64,000 nucleotides of DNA from Branchiostoma belcheri (lineage: Eukaryota; Chordata; Leptocardii; Amphioxiformes; Branchiostomatidae): assembly GCF_001625305.1 (NCBI RefSeq), contig NW_017803921.1, forward strand, positions 955,079 to 1,019,078, given 5' to 3'. The notes beneath the pieces were generated by a model. That model had not been told where the DNA came from, did not search any database, and saw only the letters and a list, made by a program, of their open reading frames with translations. Below, piece after piece: positions 1 through 12,634 of this stretch (positions are counted from its first letter, which is position 1; each line of letters begins with the position of its first letter). The position numbers were made by a program, and so were the translations under genes.

Positions 1-143
1 CTTGATGTACGTCAAAGCAGGCCGATTTACATGCTATAAAAATTCAAAGTACGCAGTTTTTGTACTGTCAGGTTTTTGCTTGTGTGTAAATCAGGTCCAG
101 TTTGCAACAGTGTAGCGTTTTGAACAGTGTTGTGACAACTTAC

Positions 144-3100
144 CCACAGCTTTTCCTGTCTGCTGTACGGCTGAGTTGACCGCCTGGCCGGTTTTGGCCA
201 CGGCTGTTCCCAGGCGCTTGCCTCGCTCTGTGTTCTGCATCACACTGAGGAAGGTAGAAATCACAAGAGTGACTACCCTGGTAACAGTTTCTCTACTAGT
301 ATAGAATAGGCGATTCTTGAGAATTTGTCTTCAGACTCAATTATAGCCTGGTTACCTGACCTATTATAGCTCCCAGAAATATGTGATGTTCACCCTAGAT
401 ATCTATGGAACCTTACTTGATGAAATGATTTAAAAGACTTGAAGTCAAGTGTATATATATATGGACTTACTGGGACAATCTGAGCTTGATGTCAGCTGCA
501 CTGTACTGGCCCATAAACGGGTGTCTGGTGAAGAAAGAGAAACAAAGTAACGTTACCCAACTGTATGAAATCTACAAGCAACCAAAGGGCCGTTTGAACT
601 TTATAAAAAGAAATCTGCAATATTCTATCTGAGTGTTTTTTTTTTTAATCACTGGTAAACCACAATGGTGTTTGATGAGATGACTTACCCAGTGTGCATT
701 GCATCAATCCCATCATGCTGTGTGGCCTTCCAGAGGCGGTAATTGTGGGTTGTCTTGTAGGCCTCCACAAACTGAGTGTTGAAGTCGTGATAATTTGTCT
801 CTTGAGCTTAAAAAGAAAATTAAAAAGGGCCAAACATTAACCATTGGGAATTGTTCAGTTTAGGATTGCTACAAAACTTACATAATACATACTTACATAA
901 CTTACATCAACCCACAGGACAGAGGCAAGTGGCGGGCTACCATCAAGCCTCAGTATGTAGTGCAAGCATATCTAACCCTCGAAAGACGGGGAACAATAGA
1001 CAATAAACTGAATAGTGAGTGTGAGTGAGTGATCATGCATGATCAATGATGACAGTTTAAACTAATGATGACTGGCACTTACCTCCGTTCTCAGTGGTAG
1101 ACAGGAGTGACAGCAGGTACAGGCAGAACTGGGAACGCACCCACTCATCTCCACCCTCCCAGCCTGGAACGGTAAACCAACAATTCTAAGAGCACTGTGT
1201 ACCACAAGGGTGGACACCAGGACCACCACACCAACATGTACTAATTGCAGGGCTCAAAATACTGGGTGCATATGCCCCTTAGTGCAGGTGAAATTGGAGC
1301 TATGCAGGTATTTCTGCAGGGAATCTTATGAAGACTGTGTACTGCAAGGGTGAATACTCAGACCTAGGGGTGGGTACCGGTTCAGTCGGACCGGTTTGGA
1401 CCGGAACAACATTCAAGAACCGAGTCCAAAAAACCGAAACGTGAAAACCGGATGACCGGACCTGATGTACATTTCTGTACATTGTACACACAACACACAC
1501 ATCTTTAGATAATCTGGCCATGGCAGGTAAAAAAAAATAACCCTGAATCATACTAGATTAGCCTAAATCCATGTTTATGCGTTCAAAAACAAGAAAAAAT
1601 TGTTTCCCGGTATTAATCTCTTGAAACACGGCGCTGAATATTGACGCAAAAATATTTCGTGCACGGCGAGCCCTCCCCCATTGTTCAGGCTGTGAAGCAA
1701 TCTCGCGTCACGTGTCGGCATTTCGCATCTCTGATTGGTTGTTGCGCCCGCTGCTGGCAGCGTAAGCGGCAGACTTGAGCGAGCCGACGCGCGTGTAAAC
1801 AACTTTTCTTTGTTCGATATCGGCGCTAAAATGCTATTTTCCACAACCACACATCGATATTCTAGTGAAGAAATGTATAGTTTCAAGAATCTTTGGGGAA
1901 AATATATGCTTCTATGCGGATTTTTAGCGTTTTCGACGTGATTTTGTCGTCACTTAACCCGGAAGTGTGGACCGCGGCGTGGCTAAATTTTTAGCGTATT
2001 TTACCCTGCGTTTTACCAATCAAAACAATAAACAACCCCCGCTAAGAGAACCCTGTAACATTTTAGATCGCAGCAATTAAGTATTTGATCAAATTATTTG
2101 TGGATGTGCTGGCATTTCAGCCGTATTATTCATCGGGAAAAGCGGCCTCATGCACGGCCGTGTCGTGTACACCAAGAAATTGTGTCTCGCTTGCCAAAAT
2201 ATGATATACTATACAGTATACTACTGTACAATAATCAGGTCCGGTTTCAGGTCCGGACCTGGACCTGATCCTCTGAACCTGATCCGGACCTGAATTTTCT
2301 ATACCGGTACCCACCCCTACTCAGACCCCCACAAGAATCTTAACTAATAGAAAATGTGGGTTACTAAATTTTACAATGTAAATGCAGCATTTAAATGAGC
2401 AATGTGAAAAATCATGCATGCAACTATAAAAAAAAATAACATATGTTGACTTTTGACTTGTGAAACTTACCGACATGACTTTGTTCAGCTGTAAAGATGC
2501 CACAGAGAACACACACACACACAAACACTGGTTACAACATCAAAAATTGTACTAAAATGTTGAAAAGAGTATCACACTTAGAGTGAAATGACAAAATTGG
2601 AAATCAGAACCATTGGAACAACCAGTATTTAGAGAGCACATAATGGAAAGATACACAGAAAACCACCTCTATGAAATGAGAAAAAAAGGAAAAATCAGTT
2701 ATATCGAAAATTTTACCAGTTCCGTCCAGAAAGATGTCGTCTCTTTCTTCCACCACATGTTTGACGAGGAAGTCAGCGAAGCGCAGGTCTGCGGTGTGGA
2801 GGTGAAGCTGTTTCCTAAGTTCTGCGTCATAGATTTCAATCTTATCCTCCTCTATCTGTTAATGAGAAGAAAATATTTTATTACAATCATAATATAATTG
2901 GGCCAACCAATATGACCACACACATGGTCCTTATGTTGATGTGGAACAGACTGGAGTGTACTAACACAAAACTATTTTTCTCCAAATCTGTAAGGTCTTA
3001 CATCTTAAATGATGTCTGTGAGGCAAGAAAAAATACAGGATCACCACAACTGTTATAAAGACTTGTGGTCAGACTGGCCAGGTGGTCCTTTTGTAGATGT

Positions 3101-6100
3101 GGCCACTCGTACAGGCTTGACTGTATTGGCACTAAACCATTGTTCTCCAAATGTGTAAGATCTTACATCTACAATGACATCAGTGAGATGTCTCCTCTGC
3201 TTGAAGAGAATGTTGGTAGCGCCGACGAGGAAACTCCTGATGTTCACGTCCTGCAGCAGCTCGTGATGTTGGAGGGCCAGGTACGGGTGGCAAACTGAAC
3301 CCTGCACAGGCAGATAGAGGACACTGGGTCAGGGCTAGGTTACAGGGGAAGGAAAAGTACTGATCGGGCAAGTGTATGTGCGCCTAGACTTGCCCGATCA
3401 GGCAAGTAAGATCTTTTGGGATACCCCCAGTATAGCAGTGTTTTTGAGGCAACATTACTGATTTTTTCCTGTAAAATTACCATATTGATGCCAGTCAAAA
3501 TTATGGTTGTTCAGTTTAACTTAGCCAGTCATAGTTCAGTTTAACATAGTCCTTCTGTATAAAAAAAGGTGAATACATGAATAACTGGATCTCAGATTGG
3601 TCCTGAACACCTCCATTTTCAATTGGAATAGCAATAATGGTGCGTTCAACTATAAACTTTTACTTCTTCAAACAAAATCATGCCTCACCTTGGTGAATAT
3701 AGCCAGAGGGAAGCCAAACTCATCAGTAGGGAAAGGGCTGGGCGACAATATAGGGGACGACTTCGGGGTGACATCGCTCTCTATCATCCCTCCACTCTCT
3801 CCCACATTCTCTCCATTACTGCTCCGTGGCGTCAGGCCGTTCTCCGAGCTCGACAAGGCCTTTAGTTCGTTCTCCGCTTCCTCCACCTCCATTTTCTCCA
3901 CCTTTGGATGATGTTGAAATGTTGTTTATTGTTTATTCATATTCAAGTAAAATTGCACACTCCAAACAGTGAGAAAATTTTTAAGTACTAATAAACCAGA
4001 CCAATCGGGGATTTTAGATCACAGGAAAAGTGCAATTCTGAGTTTCCTGAATTCCCCCACAATGATCGCTAATTCTTGTTGGCCAGATTTTGAGACCTTC
4101 GCATTCAATCCATGTCAACCTAATCTATCTAAACAAACAGATACAGAAACCCACAGCTCAGCAGGCCAGAACAATACTACAGTGCTCGGAGTAAAAATAC
4201 AAACTTGTGTTATCTTGAAAGTTCATTTGTGTTGGTAGAAGTCATCATGAAACAAGTTTACAGTTCAGTTCCACCTTGTTTCATACAAACCTATGTTATT
4301 GTTGTGTTAATTTGTTATTCTGTAAAATGAACAATTAACAACAAAAAAATACAAACCTTCTCCCAGTCACTGCTGATGCCGCTCATGTTAGTTGGGGAGG
4401 TGAGTTCGGACGCAGTGCTGTATGTACTCGTGGACGTCTTAGAGGAATGGTCCGCATCTTCATCGCGTTCCGTGGAGTTGTCGCTGCTCTCTTGCGCCGT
4501 GAGAATAACCGCCGAGCCAACCCCAGCCTTCGTTGCAGTCCCCCCTACAATGTCTATTTGGTTCTTCTTGAATTCCTCTTCTGATACGGTGTTTTTTGGC
4601 TGCACCTCCAGGTCAGAGCCTGGTACAGCTGATAGCTGGACCTCGAGGTATTCTTCAGTGTCTATGCCAAAGTCACTAAGGATGAGCTCGGTTGAAATTT
4701 GGGTGCCGATCTTGTGTGAGACTGACTCTGACAGGCCTTGCTGAAGGACTCCTGCAAGGACAAAAGGATCGAGAATCTGAGTTCACAAGTACAGAAATAT
4801 TAATCGCATGTTGTCAACAGACTCTGTGTGCAAACGGAGCAAGTAACAGAATCATACATGTATAACAGGACTCAAAATGTTTTTGAAATCACCTGCAAAA
4901 GTGCAAGAACTCTACAAGTTTTTGAAAACTGCAGGTAAAACTTCTAACAACAAAATTGCAGATTCCACAAAAATCACTTTGAGTTGAGTTTGAGCACTGG
5001 ACTAATACTTGCTTACTAGTAGCTTCTAACACACGGTAACATGGTGGTTAATGTTACTACTTCAGAGTCTAAAGGTTCAGGGTTTGATTCCCGAGCACAT
5101 ACCTGGGAAAAGCGAGAGCAGAGACAGCAGAGTGGTGGACAGTCTGCCCACAGGTGAAGAGTAGAATAAAACCTGTGGATGGAACACAGATGCCATGAGC
5201 TCACTGCACATACACATTGTTTGATTAGAATCTTCATTAGTGTCACAAAAATTGCACAGATTTCTTCTTAGAGTCTGCAACAGTTATGCTGTAAAAAACA
5301 AAAACTTTGGCTGACCTATAGCTATTACAGCCATCCTCAGTATGACATTGACAACGAGCATTTTGTTTCTGAATCACCTAGTTTGTAAGGAAGATGATTG
5401 ATAAATAACTTACCCTTCTTTCTAATAGCAGCAACTTGAAAATAACCAAAAGCTGCAAGAAAAATAAGAGAAAGGGTAAAAAGTAGTGTCTTATGATAAA
5501 ATGTTCCATACTCAAATTTGAAATTTTACAATATTTCTCAAGACGCAGTGGAGGAGATTACCTTATGTTTAAAACGTAAGACCAGGTCTCTTGCAGAGAG
5601 TCCTACAAAAACAGACAAAATACAGTCATTCATAACATTATAAATGGTTCATCAGCATCCTTAAAACTGTTAGAATCAGTTCTACAGAAAAAAATACATA
5701 TTTATATAAATATAATTACCTATAAAAACCTGTGGTCCATCTATGAGGTCAGAACACAGCAATCCAGACAAGTTGTCATACAGTTCCTGAAAAACAGACA
5801 AAATCAATCCTCACACTGAAAAGATTGACGTAATCTCATAATAAATGTTATAGTCAAAATACTGTTGCCTTCAGTTCAGTTGGAAGTTTGAGACAGTTAA
5901 CAATATGCTTTCAACTACACGTACACTGTAGCATGCTACATGTATACTAGCTTAGATTGGCTGCAGAATGTACATACTCCTAAATGATGTACCTTTAGGA
6001 TGACCCCACCTTTAGGATGAACCCACCTTCAATATGGTTACTTTTGAAAAGTCCCGCTCCTCAAAGTAGGCCACTGTGCACAGCTCAAGCTTGGCTTTAA

Positions 6101-8958
6101 TGAGTCCAAACAGTGGCTGGAATTATAGGAAACACCATGAGTTTGGAAGGGAATGATATACAGGTTCTCAATACAGTACAACTTTACTGACATAACACAG
6201 AAGCACAGTGATATTCTGCAACAGTACACACATAACATAAATGTCAGCATTTGACTATAAATTTACATACAAAGTGTTACATACTTTGCATGTATTTACT
6301 GATTTGTACACAATAACGTTTTCCTCCTCTCCAGTATCAGTAGTAACATAACTAGTAGATTTGGTAATCCTTACCAGGTGGCTGAGAACACAGACACTTT
6401 TCTGCACTGTCTCCCTGGTGATGTCAGCTTCTCTGTTTATCAAATCCTACAGGAAACAGAAATTCATGTATTAGTGTCTATATCTGCATAGCCCTTTTGC
6501 AGTGCCAACAGCAGTTATACTACCGGTACATTTTCTTGCCGCTTTCTAAACTGGTACATGTAGTTGGTATGTTAAACAGTTTAGGAGTCATTTTCATTTG
6601 TATATTGCGCATTTTCTGAATCACTATTGCAGACAACAAAGTATTTTGAGCCCTGCTTGAGTACATATGTATTTATCATGCTAAGATTGTCTGTTACGTT
6701 CATCTACTGACGACTGTGACACTGGGGGATAAAAACGACCTTCAAACGTCCTCTACCTTCAACATCACTTAACATAAATCGTGGAGGAGAAATTTGTACA
6801 ACAAGCTTCCAGACTTAATTGGGTCTGGGGTAAAATTGTTCAAACATTCAAGCTCCGCAATCAAGATTGGATTGATCATAAAGATTGCCCTTTTAAAGAT
6901 GAGCAGAGTGACGAGCCTTTATTAGTTTTGTTACTGGATGACCTAAGTAGGGAAAATGTCAAAGGATGATATCAAATAAATCTGCACAACATGGGGTCTA
7001 ATCCTAGGAAATTTTCTTTTTTGACTGCTAAACTGGTCCAGAAAGAGCCAACAATGTTGATTTGTCTGAAACATTGAATTGAATTGACAAACTACTGATA
7101 ATGTCACAAACGTTTTCATCAGAAAAACAATCATGTGGCAGTTGGGTTTGTCCTTGGTGCTGACTGCGTATTCTCTTCAGCCTTCCAATCACAGTGCAGG
7201 GCTGGTACAATAATTCTACCAGGGGGAATCAGATCACCAAGAAGGTCTGCTTGGCACCAAATTTATATCGGTTCTGGGGTATGGCAGCACTATAACAGTT
7301 TGCACCTACCTTTGCATCAATCTGCCTGTAACAGGACACACCATACACTGTCTTCTTACTGCCTCCTCTCCCAGGCAAGTGGAAGTAGATAAAATCTGTC
7401 AAATGGAGAAAACAAAAAAGAAGAATTGCAACTAGATGTACGGTACACATGGCAGTTATACCAAACTTGAATGCTCACGATCATACCGGTACATATGTTA
7501 TGAGAGATGGACTTCTTGAGCTTAGAAACACTGAGAAAACCTTCTTTCCCTTTCTACCAAGAAATCAACTTCCCGTGAAAATAAATGGACTTACAGTACT
7601 GCTACAGTACCTACCTTCTTCAAAGTTGTGAGCTCCATCAGGAAGAGCCAGGAAGGGAAGGTACTTCCACTCATCAGGAAGGTCATGGCTGTCAGGAGGC
7701 TGTCCTTCCAACAGGGGAGGGTACGCATACTCTATCTGTGAGGACAGGGATTTACACGACACAAAGTTTACCGGTATTTGTTTGTTTCCTTCATATAACT
7801 GGTAAATGCCTTTATAAGCACAACACACCTGGTTTGGAACAATAACTACAAGTGTAAGACTGAACTGTAAGGTTTAAACCTCAGTGACTCACAGCTGGTG
7901 TGTTACGCCGAAAGGCGGTTATACCGGCTATACAGATACAGATATGGGAAGCACTCATAACTAAGGCACAATTTGCGGCGTCACTCTCCTCAAACAAGGG
8001 ACAGGGCTTTACGTCCAAGTCCATGAGGACGTCTCTAACTGAAGCTAGCTAGGTATTCATTTTCCCAGGGCACAACCCAGCACCACCTTGCCATCTGATG
8101 TCTATCTAATAATAGGCAAAGGGACAAGGTTATCCAATAGTCAATATTGAGTCTCCCATTTTCGTCCATTAAGCTTCAAACAGAAATTGGAATGAGTGAA
8201 TGGTTCTCACGCCCAAACAAAGGATCTAGGTATTAAAGTGGTGATCGGCTGCTACAAAAGGTATTTTCAGAAACAGCTGTTACGACATAAAGGCCTGTCC
8301 AATAATTCCATACAACAATGCACACCCCTATCAATATGGCTTTACAAATGTAGAATTTGTATTGGCTGATCTATCAATAATTCATAGCATATATTAAGGT
8401 ATATTTATAACATTTGATGTCTAGACACAAGCAAATGTTCAACATTTTTCACTTTTGTACTATTGTTACATATCATTCATTCTGCATCCTAAAGACTAGA
8501 AAAGATGTGGAAAACTGACAAATAAATTATCATAATGATATGCACGAATCATTAATTAGTGAACCGAATCAATATATTCCCATGGGAGTTATATTTGATA
8601 GCTTTAGACAACAGAAAATGGCAGCATTGACAGACAATTCTATGAGCTACACTCTTGTCTATGACGACAATTCAAAATTTTAATCAAAATCATAATAACA
8701 TTTTAATTGGTGTTCATAATATTGCTCTAAGAAACAATATCATACAATCATATTTTCATAAAAAAACGTTATATAACGATCAACTAATGCAATACCTTGT
8801 AAGGTAGTGATTCAAACTAAATGTTATCAACATTTCCATATAGATTTGTATCTAATTAGTTGTACCTGGCAGCCCTTTTTGTGGTGAAACCCAACCACAA
8901 CGACGTGCAGAACGGACTTGTCGTCGGGGCCACCCTCGCCTCCCACCGAGCTCGCCAT
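144..8958 (-). CDS. AVL9: AVL9 homologue (late secretory pathway protein), 3' end outside window
   Basis: AVL9-family DENN-like protein, known in yeast and animals to act in exocytic transport and cell migration. Exons read on the minus strand: 8866-8958, 7615-7735, 7310-7395, 6375-6446, 6027-6116, 5720-5786, 5563-5603, 5414-5452, 5103-5172, 4357-4751, 3689-3901, 3167-3301, 2717-2855, 1083-1163, 689-806, 471-524, 144-244; all phases join. Seen: VVVGFHHKKGCQ at the N-terminus, EWKYLPFLALPDGAHN, CYRQI, ADITRETVQKSVCVLS, LSLFPG, PLAIFTK, VGATNILFKQRRHL, GWEGGDEWVRSQF, THNYRLW, HPFMGQYS and ERGKRLG, each matching human AVL9 in order. The 395-nt exon at 4357-4751 is the acidic, Ser/Thr-rich variable linker. 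Start chosen at MASSVGG (8958); an in-frame ATG at 9027 is possible. The last 40 or so residues lie left of the window. Confidence 0.95.
471..524 (-). other. AVL9: AVL9 exon 16, HPF-GQYS motif (anchor exon)
   Basis: Short 54-nt exon encoding HPFMGQYSAADIKLRLS, the most conserved C-terminal stretch of AVL9. It joins the upstream exon in phase 2 (GG|A) and the downstream exon as CA|T, which fixes both splice sites. Confidence 0.85.
1247..1321. repeat. Short dispersed repeat (GTGCAGGTGAAATTGGAGCT type)
   Basis: The core GTGCAGGTGAAATTGGAGCT with flanking 'gggctcaaaatactgggtgcata' context recurs, sometimes inverted, near 17020-17165 and 57350-57440. Short, intronic and degenerate; class unknown. 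Confidence 0.45.
1365..2319. mobile_element. Non-autonomous hAT-type DNA transposon (MITE), 955 bp
   Basis: The ends are inverted copies starting TAGGGGTGGGTACCGG and ending CCGGTACCCACCCCTA. They are flanked by an exact 8-bp duplication, CTCAGACC (1357-1364 and 2320-2327), the hallmark of hAT insertions. Subterminal GGTCCGGACC motifs are repeated near both ends. The interior has no transposase-like frame and includes a GC-rich stretch of unknown origin. It lies in the AVL9 intron between 1164 and 2716. Confidence 0.85.
2471..2488 (-). other. Possible 18-nt in-frame microexon of AVL9
   Basis: On the minus strand a pyrimidine-rich tract ends in ...TTTACAG, then 18 nt, then GTAAG. The flanking exons meet in phase 1 (ACTG|GC), and inserting the 18 nt keeps frame and adds AEQSHV between FLDGTG and WEGGDEW. 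The site signals are good, but a sequence this short can arise by chance. Confidence 0.35.
5040..5101 (+). repeat. tRNA-like SINE head next to an AVL9 exon
   Basis: GGTTCAGGGTTTGATTCCCG resembles a pol III B box, preceded by an A-box-like stretch (tggtggttaatgttac). It shares the pattern 'gttgact..gaatct.aaggttc' with repeats at 10868, 22080 and 34115. It ends directly at the splice donor of the AVL9 exon 5103-5172, so the donor's intronic bases are repeat-derived. Confidence 0.5.
7895..8200 (+). repeat. Dispersed repeat with a conserved 50-bp head
   Basis: The head (7895-7954, CTGGTGTGTTACGCCGAAAG onward) reappears in inverted orientation at 42621-42670, where it interrupts sequence otherwise shared with two other repeat copies. 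The right limit here is a guess. It lies in AVL9 intron 1; the rest of that 1.1-kb intron is AT-rich with nothing recognisable. Confidence 0.5.
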
Positions 8959-9152
8959 CTCTAACGTGCGATCCCTCAGCAGTCGGTCTGCTCGCCGCTG
9001 GACGTTCGTTACAGAATCGTCAAGCACACCAGGAGCACTAGGAACAAAATAAGGAAGGACAAACCATCGTAGACCAGTTTGTTCATGTCCCGAAACGAAA
9101 ATTCCAGGGCTGCACCTGTTTGATGGGTGATGTTCAGTTCCTGTAAACTTCC

Positions 9153-9162
9153 AAAATGGCGG
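9153..9162 (+). promoter_or_regulatory. YY1-like motif AAAATGGCGG upstream of AVL9
   Basis: AAAATGGCGG followed by AAG gives a combined YY1/ETS-like core about 195 bp upstream of the AVL9 start codon, a common arrangement in TATA-less housekeeping promoters. Confidence 0.4.
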
Positions 9163-9403
9163 AAGAAGAGTCGAACCAACAGTCGTTTTATTTTAGGGAG
9201 GGATAAAAATTGTGTCAATAATTTCTCGCATAACATTGATATTTTGAGACTTTTGTAATATCATTATCACATAAGATATTTTGGTACAGAGAAAATTAGT
9301 AAAAAATGTTCAGATTGCTCAATCAACAATATATTCTACGAAAAATGGTTAACTCGATAACCCATCTTTAGAAATGTAACATTCCATCCTGCAGAGCACA
9401 GAA

Positions 9404-9411
9404 TGACGTCA
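9404..9411. promoter_or_regulatory. Palindromic CRE, TGACGTCA
   Basis: Full CRE octamer in the shared region between the divergent AVL9 and PGAP3 genes. A single motif match; function inferred only. Confidence 0.35.
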
Positions 9412-10542
9412 TGTTGTGGAAATTTACCTCTCATTTGATTGGTTTAGAATGAGTATTTTTCATCGAAGCGACCAATCAGAACAGGTTTAACTTCTTGAAG
9501 TACCAAAGTCCAGTTCAAACCAGGAAGGGGACCTGGATGGAGTGAACGTGCTTGTATGTTTGTGTTTATGTTTATATTTATGAATATACAGGTCCAATTT
9601 TCGCGTGGAGCTTGAACAGAAGTGCATGGTTGCAATAATTTGCGATTTCGTTGGTACAAGTTTGTTTAAAGGTACTCTATAACGTTTTGAATAGTGTTGA
9701 ACTTGTTCAACTTGGTCTGGAAGTCATAATAATTTGAATAATAATATTATAATTTGTTTTGCAAGAACAATAGGAATATAGTTGGCTTTCATGTTGTGTT
9801 GGCCTCTCTTCTGATGAAAAAAAATTTGCATAGTTGGCATGTAAAGATTGACACTTTGTGGATCATTATGAGTCAAGAGGTCATAACATTGATACCTAGC
9901 AGCCACACCCACTATAACTTTCAAGTCAGAAGTTGTGATGGTCATGTAATGAATGATTGATTAGTATACCTCAAGTATATTTTCTTGCATTTTACTGAAC
10001 TACAGCTACAGTTTGCCCAATTTCTATGTATATCTCGCATGTAGAAACCAGGACTTGTACTAGTATCACCAGAGCGTGAGAGTGGGTATTTCAAACCCTA
10101 AGTTTAATTTTCATTCAGTTATTTGGAGCTATTCTAAGGTCACCAGCTGGCAGATTTCATCAAAGTTTTTTTTTTATCATCCAGGGTGAGTATTGAAGTT
10201 ATAACTCTGTTACTCCTGGGTGCAACTTTGCAAGTGTGTATTTCTTCAGATTCAGACAGTCATCTGGGACTCAAGCAAGAAGCTTTTTGTTGTTTATTCT
10301 CTCTGCTGGCTTTATTTTTCTTAAGTAAAAGCTCGCTAACTCCTATTCTTTCCCCCCATTTCTAACAAAAATATTAACATAATATTCATTTATTGATTTA
10401 TTTTGATTGATTGTTTTTGGATTAGTTTGGTTACGATATGAAATTATGAATCATTGTTTCGTTACTGATATCAGCTTCATTGTTTTTTCAGGTGCAAAGA
10501 AAAAAAAACAACTTCTGGACCTGGAGCAACATCTTGTAGAAA

Positions 10543-12634
10543 ATGGATATCATTGCAGTAGTCACCATCATTGCTGCCAGCCTCCCAGCATGCCTTGCTT
10601 CTCTAGGTGACAGGTCATACAGTTTCCTCTCCTGTCTACAGACTTGTGAGAACACAAAGTGCCGAGGAACCGGACTAGTGCACTTCAACACAAACCAGCC
10701 TCGCTACATGACCCTGCTTGGCTGGGACTGTTATGAAGAGTGCAAGTACACGTGTATGTGGGAAACAGTGGAAGTGTTTCAGAGGGTTGGAAAAGATGTG
10801 CCACAGTTTTATGGAAAAGTAAGCTCTAAGCTTATCCAGTTTATTTATTCAAATTTTCGTCACTATGGCCCGCCATGGATTTTAACCCAGAACCTTCAGA
10901 TTCTGAGTCAACAACCCTGACCACAAGACCTATTTGCCACTTTTGCCAGTTTGCAAGTTGGCAAGGTAGTCTTTTGGTTGACTTCGAATCTAAAGGCTCT
11001 GATTTCTTGTAACATGATGTTTTCTCTTGATTTCCCAGTGGCCATTTGTTAGAGTGTTGGGAGCCCAAGAGCCAGCTTCAGTGGTGTTCTCTGTTCTGAA
11101 TGGACTGGCCCATCTCATCATGGTGGGGGTGTTCAGGTCCAGAGTGCCCAAAGAAGCACCTCTGTACTGGACTGTCAATGTGTACGCTTTGGTGAGTTCT
11201 GTTCTCATACTAGTATCTTATATAGGTTGAGACAGTTGAATGATGCTACATGTATTACGTTGTATATGATGTAATGTGAGTATCTTTGCCAAATGTATAG
11301 CTAAGAAATTTTTCTGTTTTTCACTTTCAGGTAGCTGTTAATGCATGGGTATGGTCCACTGTGTTCCATACTAGGGACCTAGTGTGGACAGAGGTATGTT
11401 TAGTACTGTAACTTCAGTGTGGTTTGCTTTTTGTAAATTGAAGTATAACAGGTACGATGAATTGCCATTTTTCTGATTACCATAACTGTTATCAGTTGTA
11501 ATGTTGCTGCTACAGGAAAAAGATCCCTTGGAAGTTGCTTAGTCTTTCAACATATTTTGTTTCAAATCTACCTGTTACAGAGACTGGATTACTTCAGTGC
11601 AACATCCATCATTCTCTACCAACTGTTTCACTGTTTTAGAAGGTAAGTTGAATCTGATCTTCATACTTTGGCAAGGCCCAAAATCCTTTATTCTAAAACA
11701 ATTGTCTGGTGCAGGTAATTTTCAAGGCTTGAAAAGTGCCCCAGAGGAGCTAACCTTTTGTTGTGTATATTGTTTAAAGTATTTGTAGAAAATACTTACT
11801 TCATTGTTTTGCAGGTGTTTTGGTGGTTTCTGGAAGTCCTTGCTGTTTGGAGTTGTCTTGCTCAGACTGTTTGCTGGCCATGTGTACTACCTGTCTGCTG
11901 TTAGCTTTGACTATGGGTACAACATGAAGGTCATGGTCACAGTAGGTGAGTCTGTCAAAATGTTGCCATATTCAGTCAGAAGATTTGTGTATATGTACAT
12001 GCACTGATTCTTTATGATTAGTGATTTGACTGTTCAACCAATCAGAGACAGTTGACAGTTCGACCAATTAGAGAGCTTGTCTCATAGTCTTTGGTTTTCC
12101 ACATCCTCATGTTTAGCTGTAGTGAATGGAGCCTTCTGGTTGGGTCTGGCAGTGAAGAACAGAAAGCAGCGGCACATGTGGAAATGCGGCACCGCCATCG
12201 TCCTTGTTAACCTTTTTGGACTGTTAGAGGTCGGAGACTTCTCTCCAATATGGTGGACGTTTGACGGCCATGCGCTGTGGCATGCTGGGACAGCACCAGT
12301 GGTGGTTCTATGGTACAGGTGTGTGCACCTGTTGTTTGTGTAAAAATTGAACCTTCATCCTGCTGACTTATCTGGAAAAAATTGCAAATTTGGTGCCAAA
12401 AGGTTTAAAGCAGTGGGGAAAAGGCTAACTTAAAGGTACTTGCTAGTAGATATATGTGTAGTTCCATAGATTGTAACACTATTTCTTTTAACAACGGCCA
12501 CTCTAAGTCTAACTTAAAAGAATTGATATCAAATATATTTTCTGAAAGTTCTAACTTTCATGTTTTTCTCTTTCAGTTTCCTGATTGATGACTGCAGAGA
12601 ACAGCTGAGACAAACACAACTGAAGATGTCATGA
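10543..12634 (+). CDS. PGAP3: PGAP3 copy 1 (GPI-phospholipase, Per1 family)
   Basis: GPI-specific phospholipase A2 of the CREST/Per1 family, which in the Golgi removes the sn-2 fatty acid of GPI anchors during lipid remodelling. Exons: 10543-10818, 11039-11191, 11331-11393, 11581-11642, 11815-11945, 12117-12318, 12577-12634; 945 nt, 314 aa. Signal peptide at residues 1-20 (ends ACLASLGD). The Cys-rich lumenal part follows (CLQTCENTKC, WDCYEECKYTCMW), then VPQFYGKWPFVRVLGAQEPAS, NAWVWSTVFHTRD with the family His, LDYFSATSI, FDYGYNM and LWHAGTAPV with the second conserved His. Several membrane segments. The catalytic-type Ser, Asp and His positions look intact. The first coding exon is undivided, unlike copy 2. 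The downstream copy lies 625 bp away in the same orientation. Confidence 0.95.
10868..10940 (-). repeat. tRNA-like SINE fragment (antisense)
   Basis: The reverse complement reads GACTCAGAATCTGAAGGTTC followed by a degraded B box, the same head as the element at 34115. Intron 1 of PGAP3 copy 1. Confidence 0.45.

Larger units (their letters stand above)
8959..10542. other. Divergent intergenic region AVL9 / PGAP3
   Basis: No coding exon seen. It holds a YY1-like site and a CRE (separate entries). A probable 5' UTR splice for PGAP3 has a donor-like GTGAGT near 10186 and an acceptor TTTTTTCAG ending at 10490, 52 bases before the PGAP3 ATG. The rest is AT-rich. Confidence 0.5.
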
